DNA of 50,709 nt, taken from Methylophilaceae bacterium (GTDB lineage Bacteria > Pseudomonadota > Gammaproteobacteria > Burkholderiales > Methylophilaceae). Shown here in pieces: positions 1 through 9,352 of the stretch (the first letter of the stretch is position 1; each line of letters begins with the position of its first letter). Under the pieces are notes generated by a model. It saw only the letters and a list, made by a program, of their open reading frames with translations. It had not been told where the DNA came from and did no database searches. Made by a program: the position numbers and the translations under genes. Location of the stretch: assembly GCA_014378915.1 (NCBI GenBank), contig JACMMS010000126.1, positions 1 through 50,709 on the forward strand, given 5' to 3'.

Positions 1-576
1 TATGGCTATTCCAAACATTGCTTTGATGAATGGGTGTTACGCCAAGTAGCAGAAAATAGACCTAGCCCACCAACTTGGCAAGGCTTTAAATTTTTCAATG
101 TATACGGTCCTAACGAATACCATAAAGAGCGAATGGCGAGTGTGGCTTTTCATAGTTACAACCAATTCAATGAAGCTGGCACAGTGAAATTATTTAAAAG
201 CTTTAAAACTGGCTTTAACGATGGCATGCAACTGCGTGATTTTGTTTATGTGAAAGATGCAGCAGCAGTAGTAGCGTACTTTTTAGTTAACAGCGGATTA
301 GCAAACTGTGGGCAATCTGGCATCTACAACGTTGGTACTGGCCAGGCACGCGCATTTAAAGACTTAACCATAGCGGTCATTGCAAGTACGGGCAAAGCGC
401 CCCATATAACCTACATTGATATGCCTGAAGATTTACGAGGCAAATACCAATACTTTACCGAAGCTTCTATGGTTAAACTACGAGCTGCCGGCTATTCACA
501 GCCATTTTTTACATTAGAAGATGGCGTGAAAGACTACGTACAAAACTATCTAATGCAAGCCGACCCTTACTGCTAG
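1..576 (+). CDS. hldD: ADP-L-glycero-D-manno-heptose 6-epimerase, 5' end outside window
   Basis: Converts ADP-D-glycero- to ADP-L-glycero-D-manno-heptose, the last step of the heptose donor pathway for LPS inner core, in the cytoplasm. The frame is open from base 1, so the start lies upstream; about 191 C-terminal residues are visible. The first five visible residues, YGYSK, are the short-chain dehydrogenase YxxxK catalytic motif. FNVYGPNEYHK, then MASVAFH and RDFVYV follow in the same order as in E. coli HldD (alignment from memory). The Rossmann nucleotide-binding half is missing from the window. It stops 6 bases before gmhA and heads the plus-strand heptose cluster. Family identity is very secure; only the 5' limit is unknown. 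Confidence 0.95.
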   Translation, partial: YGYSKHCFDEWVLRQVAENRPSPPTWQGFKFFNVYGPNEYHKERMASVAFHSYNQFNEAGTVKLFKSFKTGFNDGMQLRDFVYVKDAAAVVAYFLVNSGLANCGQSGIYNVGTGQARAFKDLTIAVIASTGKAPHITYIDMPEDLRGKYQYFTEASMVKLRAAGYSQPFFTLEDGVKDYVQNYLMQADPYC

Positions 577-582
577 GTCAAT

Positions 583-1194
583 ATGCCAGCTCAACCTGCT
601 AGCCCAACATTATTTGAGTACCAATATACTATGAATGCTACAGAAAACCTAAGCAACGCCCTTACCCAACATCAAGAGATGTTTAACCATCTTAATGCGC
701 TTATTCCACAAATTGTAGAAGTGGCAGATGAATTGCGATCGTGTATCAAACGTGGTGGGAAAATCCTCCTTTGTGGCAATGGTGGTAGCGCTGCGGATAG
801 TCAGCATATCGCCGCTGAAATCGTCGGCCGCTACAAAAAAGAGCGCCGCGGCTTGGCGGCAATTGCGCTTACAACAGATACTTCCATACTCACTTCTGTC
901 GGTAACGATTATGGTTATGATTACATCTTTGCTCGCCAAATCGAAGCATTGTGTCGCCCTGAAGATGTGTTGATTGGCATTACCACTTCTGGCAACAGCG
1001 CCAATGTAGTCAAAGCGATCATCGAAGCCAATGCAATTGGTGCAACGACCATAGGCTTAACTGGCGGTAACGGTGGCAAGTTAAAAGAGCTATGCAAATT
1101 TAACCTTGTGATGCCGAGCAACGACACGCCTCGCATTCAAGAAGCACATATTTTTGTGGGTCATAGTCTATGCGATTTATTAGAGGCTGATTAA
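583..1194 (+). CDS. gmhA: Sedoheptulose-7-phosphate isomerase (phosphoheptose isomerase)
   Basis: A SIS-domain isomerase making D-glycero-D-manno-heptose 7-phosphate from sedoheptulose 7-phosphate, the first committed step to ADP-heptose. The sugar-phosphate loop [12 protein letters not shown] lies around residues 64-75, TSGNSANV follows mid-protein, and [12 protein letters not shown] near the C-terminus corresponds to the family's metal-binding helix. The start is ambiguous. ATG at 583 has an AGG five bases upstream and gives 203 residues. ATG at 631 gives 187 residues, nearer to the usual ~192, but has a poor ribosome-binding site; the 16 extra residues look unlike the family. It lies between hldD and hldE in one operon, with a single base between its stop and the hldE start. 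Confidence 0.93.
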   Translation: MPAQPASPTLFEYQYTMNATENLSNALTQHQEMFNHLNALIPQIVEVADELRSCIKRGGKILLCGNGGSAADSQHIAAEIVGRYKKERRGLAAIALTTDTSILTSVGNDYGYDYIFARQIEALCRPEDVLIGITTSGNSANVVKAIIEANAIGATTIGLTGGNGGKLKELCKFNLVMPSNDTPRIQEAHIFVGHSLCDLLEAD

Positions 1195-1195
1195 G

Positions 1196-2674
1196 ATGCC
1201 AGCCAAGTTAATTGAAACCGTACAAAGGTTTAGTGATGTCACCAATCAATGGGTACTGGTGATTGGTGACCTGATGCTAGACCGTTATTTGATTGGTGAT
1301 GTGCAACGTATTTCTCCAGAAGCGCCAGTACCTGTCGTTCTGCTCAAGCAAACAAACGAACGCGCAGGGGGCGCGGCTAACGTCGCAGCTAATTTAGCGG
1401 GGCTTGGCATAAAAACACGTACTTCAGGCATCGTGGGTAAAGATACCCAAGGCCAAACATTACTTAGTTTACTGAAGGAAATGGGCATTGAAACGGCTGG
1501 CGTATTTGAGTCTGAATATCGTCCGACTGTCGCAAAAACCCGCATCATGAGCTCGCATCAACAAATTGTGCGCTTAGATCAAGAAAGCAGTGCGCCACTT
1601 AATGCTAGTGAAAAGAAACAATTACAAGCCCACGTCAGCCAGCAGCTTCAGGCAAAACCAGCTATCGTGATTTTGTCTGATTATGCAAAGGGTGTGTTGA
1701 GTGATGAAGCATGCAAAATTATCATTAAAGAATGTCACCATCTTAAAATTCCGGTAATTGCAGATCCAAAAGGTCGCGATTACAGCAAGTATTTAGGTGT
1801 AACTGCACTAACGCCCAATAAAAAAGAAACCGCAGAGGCATGTGGTATTGATCAAAATGATAACGAAGCTTTATTATTGGCTGCTAACCAGTTGCGAAAA
1901 ACATTGCACTTAGAATTTTTAGCCGTGACCCGTGGTGAAGAAGGTATTTCATTGTTAGATAACCATGGTGATTCTGATGCAACGCACCACATTCCAGCAA
2001 CCGCTAAACAAGTGTTTGATGTTTCTGGCGCAGGCGATACAGTCATCGCAACCCTTGCCGCAGGTTTAATTAATGGATTAAGACCTTTCGATGCGCTGCA
2101 ACTCGCCAATACAGCTGCAGGTATCGTAGTTGGCAAAATAGGCACGGTGCCCATTAGTCAACAAGAATTAATTGAAGAGCTGGTAGCAAAAAGCGCTAAC
2201 GAACAAGTTAATAAAATTGTCAACCTCAACCAATTAATGAATAATATTGAAGCCTGGCGCAAGCAAAAGCAAAAAATTGTGTTTACCAACGGCTGCTTCG
2301 ATTTACTGCATGCTGGCCACGTCACTTATCTAGAAGCAGCTAAAAAAAAGGGTGATAAACTGGTGTTGGGTTTAAATACCGATCGCTCAGTTAGCGCTAT
2401 TAAAGGCCCTACTCGCCCAGTCATTCACGAGGCTGACCGTGCGCGTGTACTTGCCGCACTGGAGGCAGTAGATGCGGTAATTTTATTTGATGAAGATACA
2501 CCGCTCAATTTAATCAATACGATTAAGCCGCATGTGATTGTAAAAGGGAGTGATTACACACAAGCGCAAGTGTTAGGCGGTGTAGAAGTGAAATCATGGG
2601 GTGGGGAAATAGCCTTAATTGATGTAGTACCAGGACGCAGCACCAGCGGAATTTTGGAAAAAATTGCAGGTTAG
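1196..2674 (+). CDS. hldE: Bifunctional heptose-7-phosphate kinase / heptose-1-phosphate adenylyltransferase
   Basis: Two-domain enzyme of ADP-heptose synthesis. The N-terminal PfkB/ribokinase domain (about residues 1-330) phosphorylates heptose 7-phosphate at O-1; it shows GGAAN at 58-62 and the catalytic anion hole GAGD at 278-281. The C-terminal nucleotidyltransferase domain (about 350-492) carries TNGCFD and the HAGH motif at 372-375 and transfers AMP. At 492 residues it is slightly longer than E. coli HldE (477). An AGAGG ribosome-binding site lies inside the end of gmhA, nine bases from ATG, which supports this start and translational coupling. Some betaproteobacteria split the two domains into separate genes; here they are fused. 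Confidence 0.96.
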   Translation: MPAKLIETVQRFSDVTNQWVLVIGDLMLDRYLIGDVQRISPEAPVPVVLLKQTNERAGGAANVAANLAGLGIKTRTSGIVGKDTQGQTLLSLLKEMGIETAGVFESEYRPTVAKTRIMSSHQQIVRLDQESSAPLNASEKKQLQAHVSQQLQAKPAIVILSDYAKGVLSDEACKIIIKECHHLKIPVIADPKGRDYSKYLGVTALTPNKKETAEACGIDQNDNEALLLAANQLRKTLHLEFLAVTRGEEGISLLDNHGDSDATHHIPATAKQVFDVSGAGDTVIATLAAGLINGLRPFDALQLANTAAGIVVGKIGTVPISQQELIEELVAKSANEQVNKIVNLNQLMNNIEAWRKQKQKIVFTNGCFDLLHAGHVTYLEAAKKKGDKLVLGLNTDRSVSAIKGPTRPVIHEADRARVLAALEAVDAVILFDEDTPLNLINTIKPHVIVKGSDYTQAQVLGGVEVKSWGGEIALIDVVPGRSTSGILEKIAG

Positions 2675-2688
2675 TTGCTAGTAAATTA

Positions 2689-3723
2689 ATGACTGTGGCT
2701 AATAGAAAAATTCTTATTATCGGCCCTTCTTGGGTAGGTGATATGGTACTGGCACATAGCCTATTTCAACTGCTCAAACAACAGCGTCCCAATACGCAAA
2801 TAGATGTTGCAGCGCCAGCTTGGACGCTACCACTACTTGAGCGCATGCCTGAAATTACAGAAAAGATTGCGCTCAACTTCAAACATGGTCAACTAGCTTT
2901 ATTAGAACGTATACGTTTTGGTAATAGCTTGAAAAGTAAAGGCTACACGCAGGCGATTTTATTAGTTAATTCTTTTAAATCTGCTATTTTGCCATTTGCC
3001 GCAGGCATTCCAATCCGCACAGGTTATTTAGGTGAAATGCGCTACGGCTTGGTGAATGATGTTCGTGCTTTGGATAAAAATAAGCTACCACGCACTGTAG
3101 ATCGCTTTAACGCGCTGAGTGTAAGTGCGGGTTCAGCCCTACCTAACGAAATTGCAAATCCCAAATTACATGCTAATACTCAAGACGCTAAACTAGCCCT
3201 TACTAGGTTGGGCTTGCCACTACCTAGCTCAAAAGTACTTGGGCTGTGCCCAGGTGCAGAATATGGCGAAGCTAAACGCTGGCCTGCTGCCTACTATGCA
3301 GAAGTGGCCCTTAGTGCTTTAGATAAGGGCTGGCAAGTATGGTTATTTGGCTCAGATAAAGACTCATCAGTCACCAAGCAGATTAATCAAATTTGTCATG
3401 AAAAATGTATCGACTTTGGTGGAAAAACCAATTTAAGTGTAGCCATTGATTTAATGACATTGTGCGATACAGTCATCAGCAACGACTCTGGTCTAATGCA
3501 CGTTGCCGCAGCATTAGATAAAAAAGTTATTGCGATTTACGGCTCTAGTGACCCGCATCATACACCGCCCATGCATCCTGATGCTGTGATTGAATACCTG
3601 GGTCTCTCATGCAGCCCTTGCTTTAAGCGAGAGTGTCCACTTACGCATGTAGAAGCGCATTTAGCCTGTCTCAAAAACATACTACCAAGCAATATCATTA
3701 AGCAAATCAATGCCCATGTTTAA
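2689..3723 (+). CDS. waaF: ADP-heptose:LPS heptosyltransferase II
   Basis: GT9 enzyme adding the second L-glycero-D-manno-heptose to the LPS inner core at the cytoplasmic face. It shows the GT9 N-terminal signature ILIIGPSWVGDMVLAHS at residues 8-24. A central CPGAEYGEAKRWP loop and the donor-binding SNDSGLMHVAAALDKK segment follow. Length (344) matches the family (~348). It shares close similarity with E. coli WaaF, including NSFKSA and RTGYLGEMRYGL. It follows hldE by 14 bases and its last 14 bases overlap the next gene. The paired heptosyltransferase I (waaC) lies 19 kb away on the same strand. Identity as II rather than I or III rests on the N-terminal IGPSWVGD motif. Confidence 0.95.
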   Translation: MTVANRKILIIGPSWVGDMVLAHSLFQLLKQQRPNTQIDVAAPAWTLPLLERMPEITEKIALNFKHGQLALLERIRFGNSLKSKGYTQAILLVNSFKSAILPFAAGIPIRTGYLGEMRYGLVNDVRALDKNKLPRTVDRFNALSVSAGSALPNEIANPKLHANTQDAKLALTRLGLPLPSSKVLGLCPGAEYGEAKRWPAAYYAEVALSALDKGWQVWLFGSDKDSSVTKQINQICHEKCIDFGGKTNLSVAIDLMTLCDTVISNDSGLMHVAAALDKKVIAIYGSSDPHHTPPMHPDAVIEYLGLSCSPCFKRECPLTHVEAHLACLKNILPSNIIKQINAHV

Positions 3724-4357
3724 TTTATTTCATTTTTTTGAAAAGTTGCGCGAGCAGAAAAAGAAAAAAAAATTGCTTAATAAGCCTACCCGCTCCGCAA
3801 TCAAGTTTAAAAAGAAATACCCCAATTATATGGTTGGCGCTAACTGTTACGGCCTACCTGTGATTAAACACCAACATCCAGATGCCTCACTAAGAATTGG
3901 ATCTTATTGTTCTTTTGCAAAAAACGTACAGATTTTTATGGGCGGAAATCACCGAACTGACTGGGTGACCACCTATCGTTTTCCAATTTTTTTTAAAGAA
4001 GCTGATCATATTGAGAGTTCAGCTACCACCAACGGCGAAGTGATTATTGGTAACGATGTATGGTTATGTGAAAACGTCACTATCTTATCTGGCATTACTA
4101 TCGGAGACGGTGCAGTCATCGCTAATGGCGCGATTGTGACTAAGGATGTAGCGGCTTACTCAATTGTTGGCGGAAATCCTGCCAAGCATATCCGCTGGCG
4201 TTTTGACGAAATAACAAGAGCCGCTTTGCTGCAATCAGCTTGGTGGAGTTGGCCAGAAGATGAATTGCTAAAAGTAGTGCACTTACTTTGCTCAGATAAC
4301 CTGACTGACTTTTTACAGTATGCAAACAACAGAATATCTAGCAAGATTAAAAACTAA
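3710..4357 (+). CDS. Hexapeptide-repeat O-acetyltransferase (CatB/XAT-like)
   Basis: Left-handed beta-helix acyltransferase, probably acetyl-CoA dependent. The C-terminal half carries hexapeptide turns (GEVIIGNDVWLCENVTILSG, then ITIGDGAVIANGAIVTKDV) followed by the closing IVGGNPAKHIRWRF signature. The catalytic histidine of the family is probably the one in GGNHRTDW near residue 80. Because the gene overlaps the end of waaF by 14 bases, the likely substrate is an LPS core or O-chain sugar; the acceptor cannot be read from sequence. The first 25 codons hold a T7 run and an almost uninterrupted A run, giving a stretch of five lysines. Overall family is secure, substrate is inference. Confidence 0.85.
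   Translation: MPMFNLFHFFEKLREQKKKKKLLNKPTRSAIKFKKKYPNYMVGANCYGLPVIKHQHPDASLRIGSYCSFAKNVQIFMGGNHRTDWVTTYRFPIFFKEADHIESSATTNGEVIIGNDVWLCENVTILSGITIGDGAVIANGAIVTKDVAAYSIVGGNPAKHIRWRFDEITRAALLQSAWWSWPEDELLKVVHLLCSDNLTDFLQYANNRISSKIKN
3733..3772 (+). repeat. Homopolymer tracts at the 5' end of the acetyltransferase gene
   Basis: A T7 run at 3733-3739 and an A5-G-A9 stretch at 3758-3772 fall within the first 21 codons of the acetyltransferase. Slippage in either would shift the frame before the catalytic domain. This is what the sequence shows; whether it varies in vivo is unknown. Confidence 0.5.
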
Positions 4358-4377
4358 CCTCAACAATAAAAACCAAA

Positions 4378-5910
4378 TTGAAAAGCTTCTTACAAAAAAA
4401 ATTAACTTATTTAACCGAAAATCAATGTCAATGGCTATTCATATTAATGAGCATGCTCATTGCTTGGCGCGTCATTTATATTCAACAAGGCTGGATAAAT
4501 GATGACTCAGTATTGTACTTTGAAGTGGCTAGGCTATTTTCTCTTGGAGAGTGGCAGCAAGGGATTAAGCTTTACAACTGGCCTCTATATCCAGCGATTA
4601 TAGGTATCATCCATGCGGTTACACAATTAGGTATCCAACGCATCGCACAAGTCTTGGATGTCTTATTTTTCGCAATCACTACCTGCAGCTACATTTCACT
4701 CATTCGCTTGGCGGGCGGCAATAAAACAACCATTCTATGTAGTGTTTTACTGCTGTTTAGTACGCCTTACATTGTTGGTGATGTGTTACCGATGCTGCTG
4801 CGTGATCAAGGCTTTTGGGCTTTCTTTTTACTCAGTATTAGCTATTTCATTAGATTTTATCGTGCGCCTAAATTTCAAACTGGATTGCTATGGCAAACGA
4901 CAGCCATCATAGCGGTATTATTTAGGATTGAAGCCATTACATTTTTAGCTTTACTACCGCTAATCCTGCTATCAGAAAAGAAACCAAACCGAATCAAAGC
5001 TTGGACTTATGCCAACTCATTAAGTCTACTGGCTTTTACAGGGATTATTTTAGTACTGATTTTTCATCCAACAGCTCAATTAGCAGACTTTGGACGATTG
5101 AATGAATTAGCCACAATAGGCAAACATAGTTACCTTGATATTACGCAGGTCCTGACACATAAAGCCGACATGATGGGCGAGCAAGTATTAGGTGGATTTT
5201 TAGCTGAATATGGAATGGTTGGTCTATTACTTACACTAATTACTATTGTGTTGTTTAAATCGATTACAGCAGCTGGCGGAGTTGTTACTCTTATACTGGC
5301 TGTGAATTTAAAGCAGTCAGTTAACAAAATTGCACCAGATGCTCGAAAAATATTTTACTGGCTTATTAGCCTAGCAGTATTAAATGCTGTGGTGATTGTA
5401 ATCAATACATTTGTATTGTCGGGTCGTTATTTGATCAGCTTAGGTTTTATATTGCTAGTTTTTTCAGCCTTTGGATTAACTACTTTTATAGAGAGCTCAG
5501 AAAATAATTTCCTAAAAAAAGCTTTGTTTATATTAATAATGTCTTTATTAGGGATAAGCTTTATCCATAACTTACAGCCTAAAAGTAGTGAATACAACTA
5601 TGAACAACAAGCAGTTAGTTGGCTAAAAAACCAAAATACAACGAATGCAACTGTGCTCTACATTAGCCCTAGAGTGCGCTTTTACGCAGGCGCAACATAT
5701 ACAACCAGAGGTTATGATTTTTGGCAATATACCACTACAGCAATCGCTGATGGCTCAATTCAGAAGTATGATTACTTGTTGATTAACATGATGGGCGAAA
5801 ACCCTAATAGAGAAAAACAGCTCAATAACGCTTTACCAAATTACCATTTAGTTAAAGAATTTTTGGGATTTAAAGGCAAGAAAAAAATAATGATTTTTAA
5901 GAAAAATTAG
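4378..5910 (+). CDS. GT-C type membrane glycosyltransferase (GT39/ArnT-like)
   Basis: Polytopic inner-membrane protein of about 510 residues with roughly ten or more hydrophobic segments and a soluble C-terminal part. The first periplasmic loop after the first membrane segment holds an acidic motif (INDDSVLYFEVARLF), as in GT-C enzymes that use polyprenyl-phosphate sugars with a loop aspartate, and the family's YPAII segment follows. No close match to a named enzyme is recognised. The start is uncertain: a TTG at 4378 without a clear ribosome-binding site gives the fullest N-terminus, while the first in-frame ATG (4447) would cut into the first membrane helix. It follows the acetyltransferase and converges with the minus-strand GT2 with only 15 bases between stops. 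Confidence 0.75.
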   Translation: MKSFLQKKLTYLTENQCQWLFILMSMLIAWRVIYIQQGWINDDSVLYFEVARLFSLGEWQQGIKLYNWPLYPAIIGIIHAVTQLGIQRIAQVLDVLFFAITTCSYISLIRLAGGNKTTILCSVLLLFSTPYIVGDVLPMLLRDQGFWAFFLLSISYFIRFYRAPKFQTGLLWQTTAIIAVLFRIEAITFLALLPLILLSEKKPNRIKAWTYANSLSLLAFTGIILVLIFHPTAQLADFGRLNELATIGKHSYLDITQVLTHKADMMGEQVLGGFLAEYGMVGLLLTLITIVLFKSITAAGGVVTLILAVNLKQSVNKIAPDARKIFYWLISLAVLNAVVIVINTFVLSGRYLISLGFILLVFSAFGLTTFIESSENNFLKKALFILIMSLLGISFIHNLQPKSSEYNYEQQAVSWLKNQNTTNATVLYISPRVRFYAGATYTTRGYDFWQYTTTAIADGSIQKYDYLLINMMGENPNREKQLNNALPNYHLVKEFLGFKGKKKIMIFKKN

Positions 5911-5925
5911 GTATCACTAAGTATT

Positions 5926-6831
5926 TCACTTGGTTGTTTTTAATTGCTCAATCAATTCTCTAGCTGCAATTTTAGTGGCTTTTAGACGATTTTTTTTATC
6001 AATAACAGAATCATTGTTATTGAAGTTTAACCAATTACGTAACTCAACAAAAAACAAATAAATAGATGATTTAATCATCGTACTTCGAGCAAGCTGTAGA
6101 GCATCTCTCATATCAAAGTGCTTTTTACAAAACAAAAATATACCGCGCTTTTTTCTAAGCCATTTATCCAGTGAGTTAGCACCAATTTCACTAGCGCCAC
6201 TGACGTGTATTATTTTAACGGCATCAAAATAGCCAATTTGATAACCATGTAGCCGTAACCTTAAGCAAATATCGACATCTTCACCATACAAAAAATAATC
6301 CGGGTCAAAACCTGCAATCTCTTCATAAACACTGCGTTTAATCAGCATGCAAGCACCTAGTATCCATGCAATATCACCAGGTAGATTCTTAAATTTTTCT
6401 GTATACTTTAGACCGCGTGAAGACGGGTAACGGTACCGTGGCAAAACGCGTTTACCTTTTCTTGGCTCATCTATTGCTGGGCCGACCATGCCCATTTCTG
6501 TGTGTTGAATCAAAAAATCAACAAGATGCGCAAAACTAAGTGGCTCACCAATCACAGTATCTGGATTGAGTAAAAGATAATACTCGCTTGTAGCCATGGT
6601 TGCCGCCAAGTTGTTAGCGCAAGCAAAACCAAGATTTTTATCGCTCTGGATGAGCGTAATTTTTTGACCAAACGTCTCATTCAACAAATTAACGCTATTG
6701 TCTTGACTGGCATTATCGACAACAATGACTTGAAGCGTTATGCTCTTTTGCTGAAAGACTGAGTTGATACAATCTAAAGCATACGTGCCGGAGTTGTAAT
6801 TAACAATCAATATGGATAAATTAGGCTGCAT
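5926..6831 (-). CDS. GT2 family glycosyltransferase
   Basis: A GT-A fold glycosyltransferase of about 301 residues. Visible motifs in order: SILIVNYNSGTYALDCINS (N-terminal nucleotide-binding strand), VVDNASQDNS, the DXD region LLLNPDTV, and YGEDVDICLRLRLHG (the ED/R-x-x-W-like acceptor region). These are typical of the rhamnosyl/galactosyl branch of GT2 enzymes acting on O-antigen or core. It is probably cytoplasmic and membrane-associated. The chosen ATG (6831) overlaps the stop of the upstream epimerase as TAATG, indicating coupling; an ATG nine codons further upstream is possible. It is the last gene of the minus-strand operon. Donor and acceptor sugars are unknown. Confidence 0.88.
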   Translation of the reverse strand: MQPNLSILIVNYNSGTYALDCINSVFQQKSITLQVIVVDNASQDNSVNLLNETFGQKITLIQSDKNLGFACANNLAATMATSEYYLLLNPDTVIGEPLSFAHLVDFLIQHTEMGMVGPAIDEPRKGKRVLPRYRYPSSRGLKYTEKFKNLPGDIAWILGACMLIKRSVYEEIAGFDPDYFLYGEDVDICLRLRLHGYQIGYFDAVKIIHVSGASEIGANSLDKWLRKKRGIFLFCKKHFDMRDALQLARSTMIKSSIYLFFVELRNWLNFNNNDSVIDKKNRLKATKIAARELIEQLKTTK

Positions 6832-7814
6832 TAAGATTGATAAAATGCGGTATACCATTTAACAAAAGCTGTTACGCCTTTTATTAAATCTGTACTCGGC
6901 TTAAAACTAACCCAAGCCTCTAATGCAGAAGTATCAGCGAAAGTAGATTTAACATCGCCAGCTTGCATCGGTAAAAATTCTTTCTGTGCTGTTTTACCTA
7001 AAGCATTTTCTAACGTGGTGATGAAATCCATGAGTTTTTCAGGTTGATTATTGCCAATATTGAATATGCGATAAGGCGTACTGCCGGAAATTGGCGTGGC
7101 AACTTTATCGAGTACTCTAATCACACCTTCGACAACATCGTCGATATATGTAAAGTCACGCATCATATCGCCATGGTTAAACACTTTGATAGGTTTACCA
7201 GTCAAAATAGCATTAGCGAATAAAAATGGCGACATATCAGGTCTACCCCATGGTCCGTACACAGTAAAGAACCGTAACCCAGTAGTTGGCAGCGCATACA
7301 AATGGCTGTAAGTGTGCGCTATCAACTCATTGGCTTTTTTAGTCGCAGCATACAAGCTAACTGGGCTATCTACATGATCTTGCTCGCTAAACGGTAATTT
7401 AGTATTACCGCCATATACGCTAGATGAGCTGGCATATACCAAATGCTCTACACCATAATGTCGACAAGCCTCAAGTATATTAGTAAAGCCTACTAAATTA
7501 CTTTGTATATAGGCGTGTGGGTTTTGTAATGAATAGCGCACCCCTGCTTGCGCGGCCAAATGCACAACACGTTGTGGTTTATGAAGTGCAAATAAAGCTA
7601 GCAAACTCGTTGTATCAGCTATATCTTGCTTGATAAAGTGAAATTTTTGAGCATTAGGATGGGCTTTAATCGATGCTAAGCGCGCTTCTTTTAAGCGAAC
7701 ATCGTAATAATCGTTGAGGTTATCAAGCCCAACAATGCTATCGCCACGCGCGAGTAATTTTAAGGCAACGTGATAGCCAATAAAACCTGCAGCGCCAGTT
7801 ACTAAAACCTTCAT
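6831..7814 (-). CDS. UDP-glucuronate 4-epimerase-like NAD-dependent epimerase
   Basis: Extended short-chain dehydrogenase of 327 residues. It has the Rossmann motif GAAGFIGYH (7-15), the sequence [18 protein letters not shown] characteristic of UDP-glucuronate 4-epimerases (LpsL/Cap1J group), the catalytic SSSVYG and YAATKKANE (YxxxK), and [17 protein letters not shown]. It is expected to interconvert UDP-glucuronate and UDP-galacturonate in the cytoplasm. It sits between an ArnT-like transferase and a GT2, so the product may be the sugar they use. A GalE-type or UDP-GlcNAc specificity is less likely given the NLNDYYD signature, but substrate assignment is by family, not proof. Confidence 0.88.
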   Translation of the reverse strand: MKVLVTGAAGFIGYHVALKLLARGDSIVGLDNLNDYYDVRLKEARLASIKAHPNAQKFHFIKQDIADTTSLLALFALHKPQRVVHLAAQAGVRYSLQNPHAYIQSNLVGFTNILEACRHYGVEHLVYASSSSVYGGNTKLPFSEQDHVDSPVSLYAATKKANELIAHTYSHLYALPTTGLRFFTVYGPWGRPDMSPFLFANAILTGKPIKVFNHGDMMRDFTYIDDVVEGVIRVLDKVATPISGSTPYRIFNIGNNQPEKLMDFITTLENALGKTAQKEFLPMQAGDVKSTFADTSALEAWVSFKPSTDLIKGVTAFVKWYTAFYQS

Positions 7815-7824
7815 TTTTTATCCA

Positions 7825-9336
7825 TTATTTATTTGAATGTATGCAATCCACATTGAATCTTAAGGCTGTGAGCTTTTTATGTTTTTTTAAATAAGGTTTA
7901 AATTCTTTTAACACACAACCAGACTGTTGATTTACCAAAGCTAGATGTGCATCATCAACTAAAATAGTAAAAGGACTTTTAGTATCCAGCATTTGCTTAA
8001 ACTGCTCAACACTCAACATATTGATTGGGCCGACAGAGTAATACATTACACGCTCATCGAGGTCTTCATAACCATATAAAGTTGACTTTTTTTGTGTAAC
8101 TGACCAATCACGTAGCTGGGGAAAAACCGCTACTCTATATTCAAACATTTTAGTTTCCAGCACAGCATAATAAACAGCGTATCCAGCGGGTAATAGTATC
8201 GCTAATAGCAAAATTAGGCGTCTGACTATCAAACCAGACTGATTAACATCAAATTGATTAAATAGCGCAGCTAATTGCACACCTAAATAAATAGCGATGA
8301 TAGGGTAAATTGGCAAAAGATATTTTGCATGCTTATTACTAAATAATGAAAAGATCGCCAATGGAACAATCACTGCAATTATCAACAAGCGTTCATGGGG
8401 TTTAATTTTAATTAAACGCTGTTTCTGTAAAAGGTTTATTTTGAAATGCTTGATACTTAAAAGTACTAATAATGAGCTAGGCAAAAAATCGACTAGTATC
8501 CAGAATAAATAGCTGAATAAAGGCTTCCCTGAGTCACCACTAATTTTGCCAACGATGTCTTTTTTAGCAATGATTGCCCATATATCTGGCCCTAAACGCC
8601 AAGTCACCGCAGCGTACCAAGATAAACCGACCAGCAGAAAAATTGCCCAGCCAACGGGATCTTTAATGAATTGCAATATACGAGCATCACGTTGGTAAAA
8701 AGCAATGAATAGCATAGGCAGTGTGATCAATAACAGCACTAACGGGCCTTTAGTGAGCATGGCAAGGGCCAGAAAAAAGTAGCTTAAATATATCCAGCCG
8801 CGACCTGCGCCATCTTGTAAGTAACGAATGGCAGAGAACAACGCACCTATGCATAAGGCAGTCAGTAACATTTCAATTTCTGCGCGGCGTGCGAACATGG
8901 CAAAGCTGGTATTAGCTATTAAAATCTGTAGCGCAAACAGCGCTGACCATGCACCAAATCTTTTTAAAGTGAATTGATAGACCATATATGCAGTTGCACT
9001 GGCCGCCAATGCTGATGGTAGGCGCACTACCCACTCGTTAACGGAGCCAAATATGTGTGCAATGCTCACAACGAACCAATAGAGCAAAGGTGGTTTTGTA
9101 ATGTACAACTCACCATTAAGGTGTGGCAGTAACCAATTGCCAGTTTCAAACATCTCCCGTTCTGGCAATGCTCTACGTGCTTCGTTAAATGACATTAAGG
9201 CGATATCACCTAAGCCATAAAAGAAAATTACCAGCGCTGCCAGAATTGTTAAACTTAATAAGCGCTTGTAAGTTTTAGTTTCTGCAGGATTAATAAATTG
9301 ACTAGTTGGGATGGGTTGAAGGTTCATTGCGCTCAT
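7825..9336 (-). CDS. ArnT-like GT39 polyprenyl-phosphate sugar transferase
   Basis: Polytopic inner-membrane glycosyltransferase of about 503 residues (GT39/PMT fold). The first periplasmic loop carries the ArnT-type acidic motif: FNEARRALPEREMFETGNW, then ITKPPLLYW. These enzymes move a sugar from undecaprenyl phosphate to lipid A or core on the periplasmic side. ATG at 9336 or 9327 is plausible; a TTG at 9345 would add three residues. It lies seven or more bases after a LAB_N protein and shortly before the UDP-glucuronate epimerase, so galacturonic acid is a reasonable guess for the sugar. Ara4N is less likely because no arnA or arnB homologue is in the window. Confidence 0.87.
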   Translation of the reverse strand: MSAMNLQPIPTSQFINPAETKTYKRLLSLTILAALVIFFYGLGDIALMSFNEARRALPEREMFETGNWLLPHLNGELYITKPPLLYWFVVSIAHIFGSVNEWVVRLPSALAASATAYMVYQFTLKRFGAWSALFALQILIANTSFAMFARRAEIEMLLTALCIGALFSAIRYLQDGAGRGWIYLSYFFLALAMLTKGPLVLLLITLPMLFIAFYQRDARILQFIKDPVGWAIFLLVGLSWYAAVTWRLGPDIWAIIAKKDIVGKISGDSGKPLFSYLFWILVDFLPSSLLVLLSIKHFKINLLQKQRLIKIKPHERLLIIAVIVPLAIFSLFSNKHAKYLLPIYPIIAIYLGVQLAALFNQFDVNQSGLIVRRLILLLAILLPAGYAVYYAVLETKMFEYRVAVFPQLRDWSVTQKKSTLYGYEDLDERVMYYSVGPINMLSVEQFKQMLDTKSPFTILVDDAHLALVNQQSGCVLKEFKPYLKKHKKLTALRFNVDCIHSNK

Positions 9337-9352
9337 CACTAGCAAACATGAT

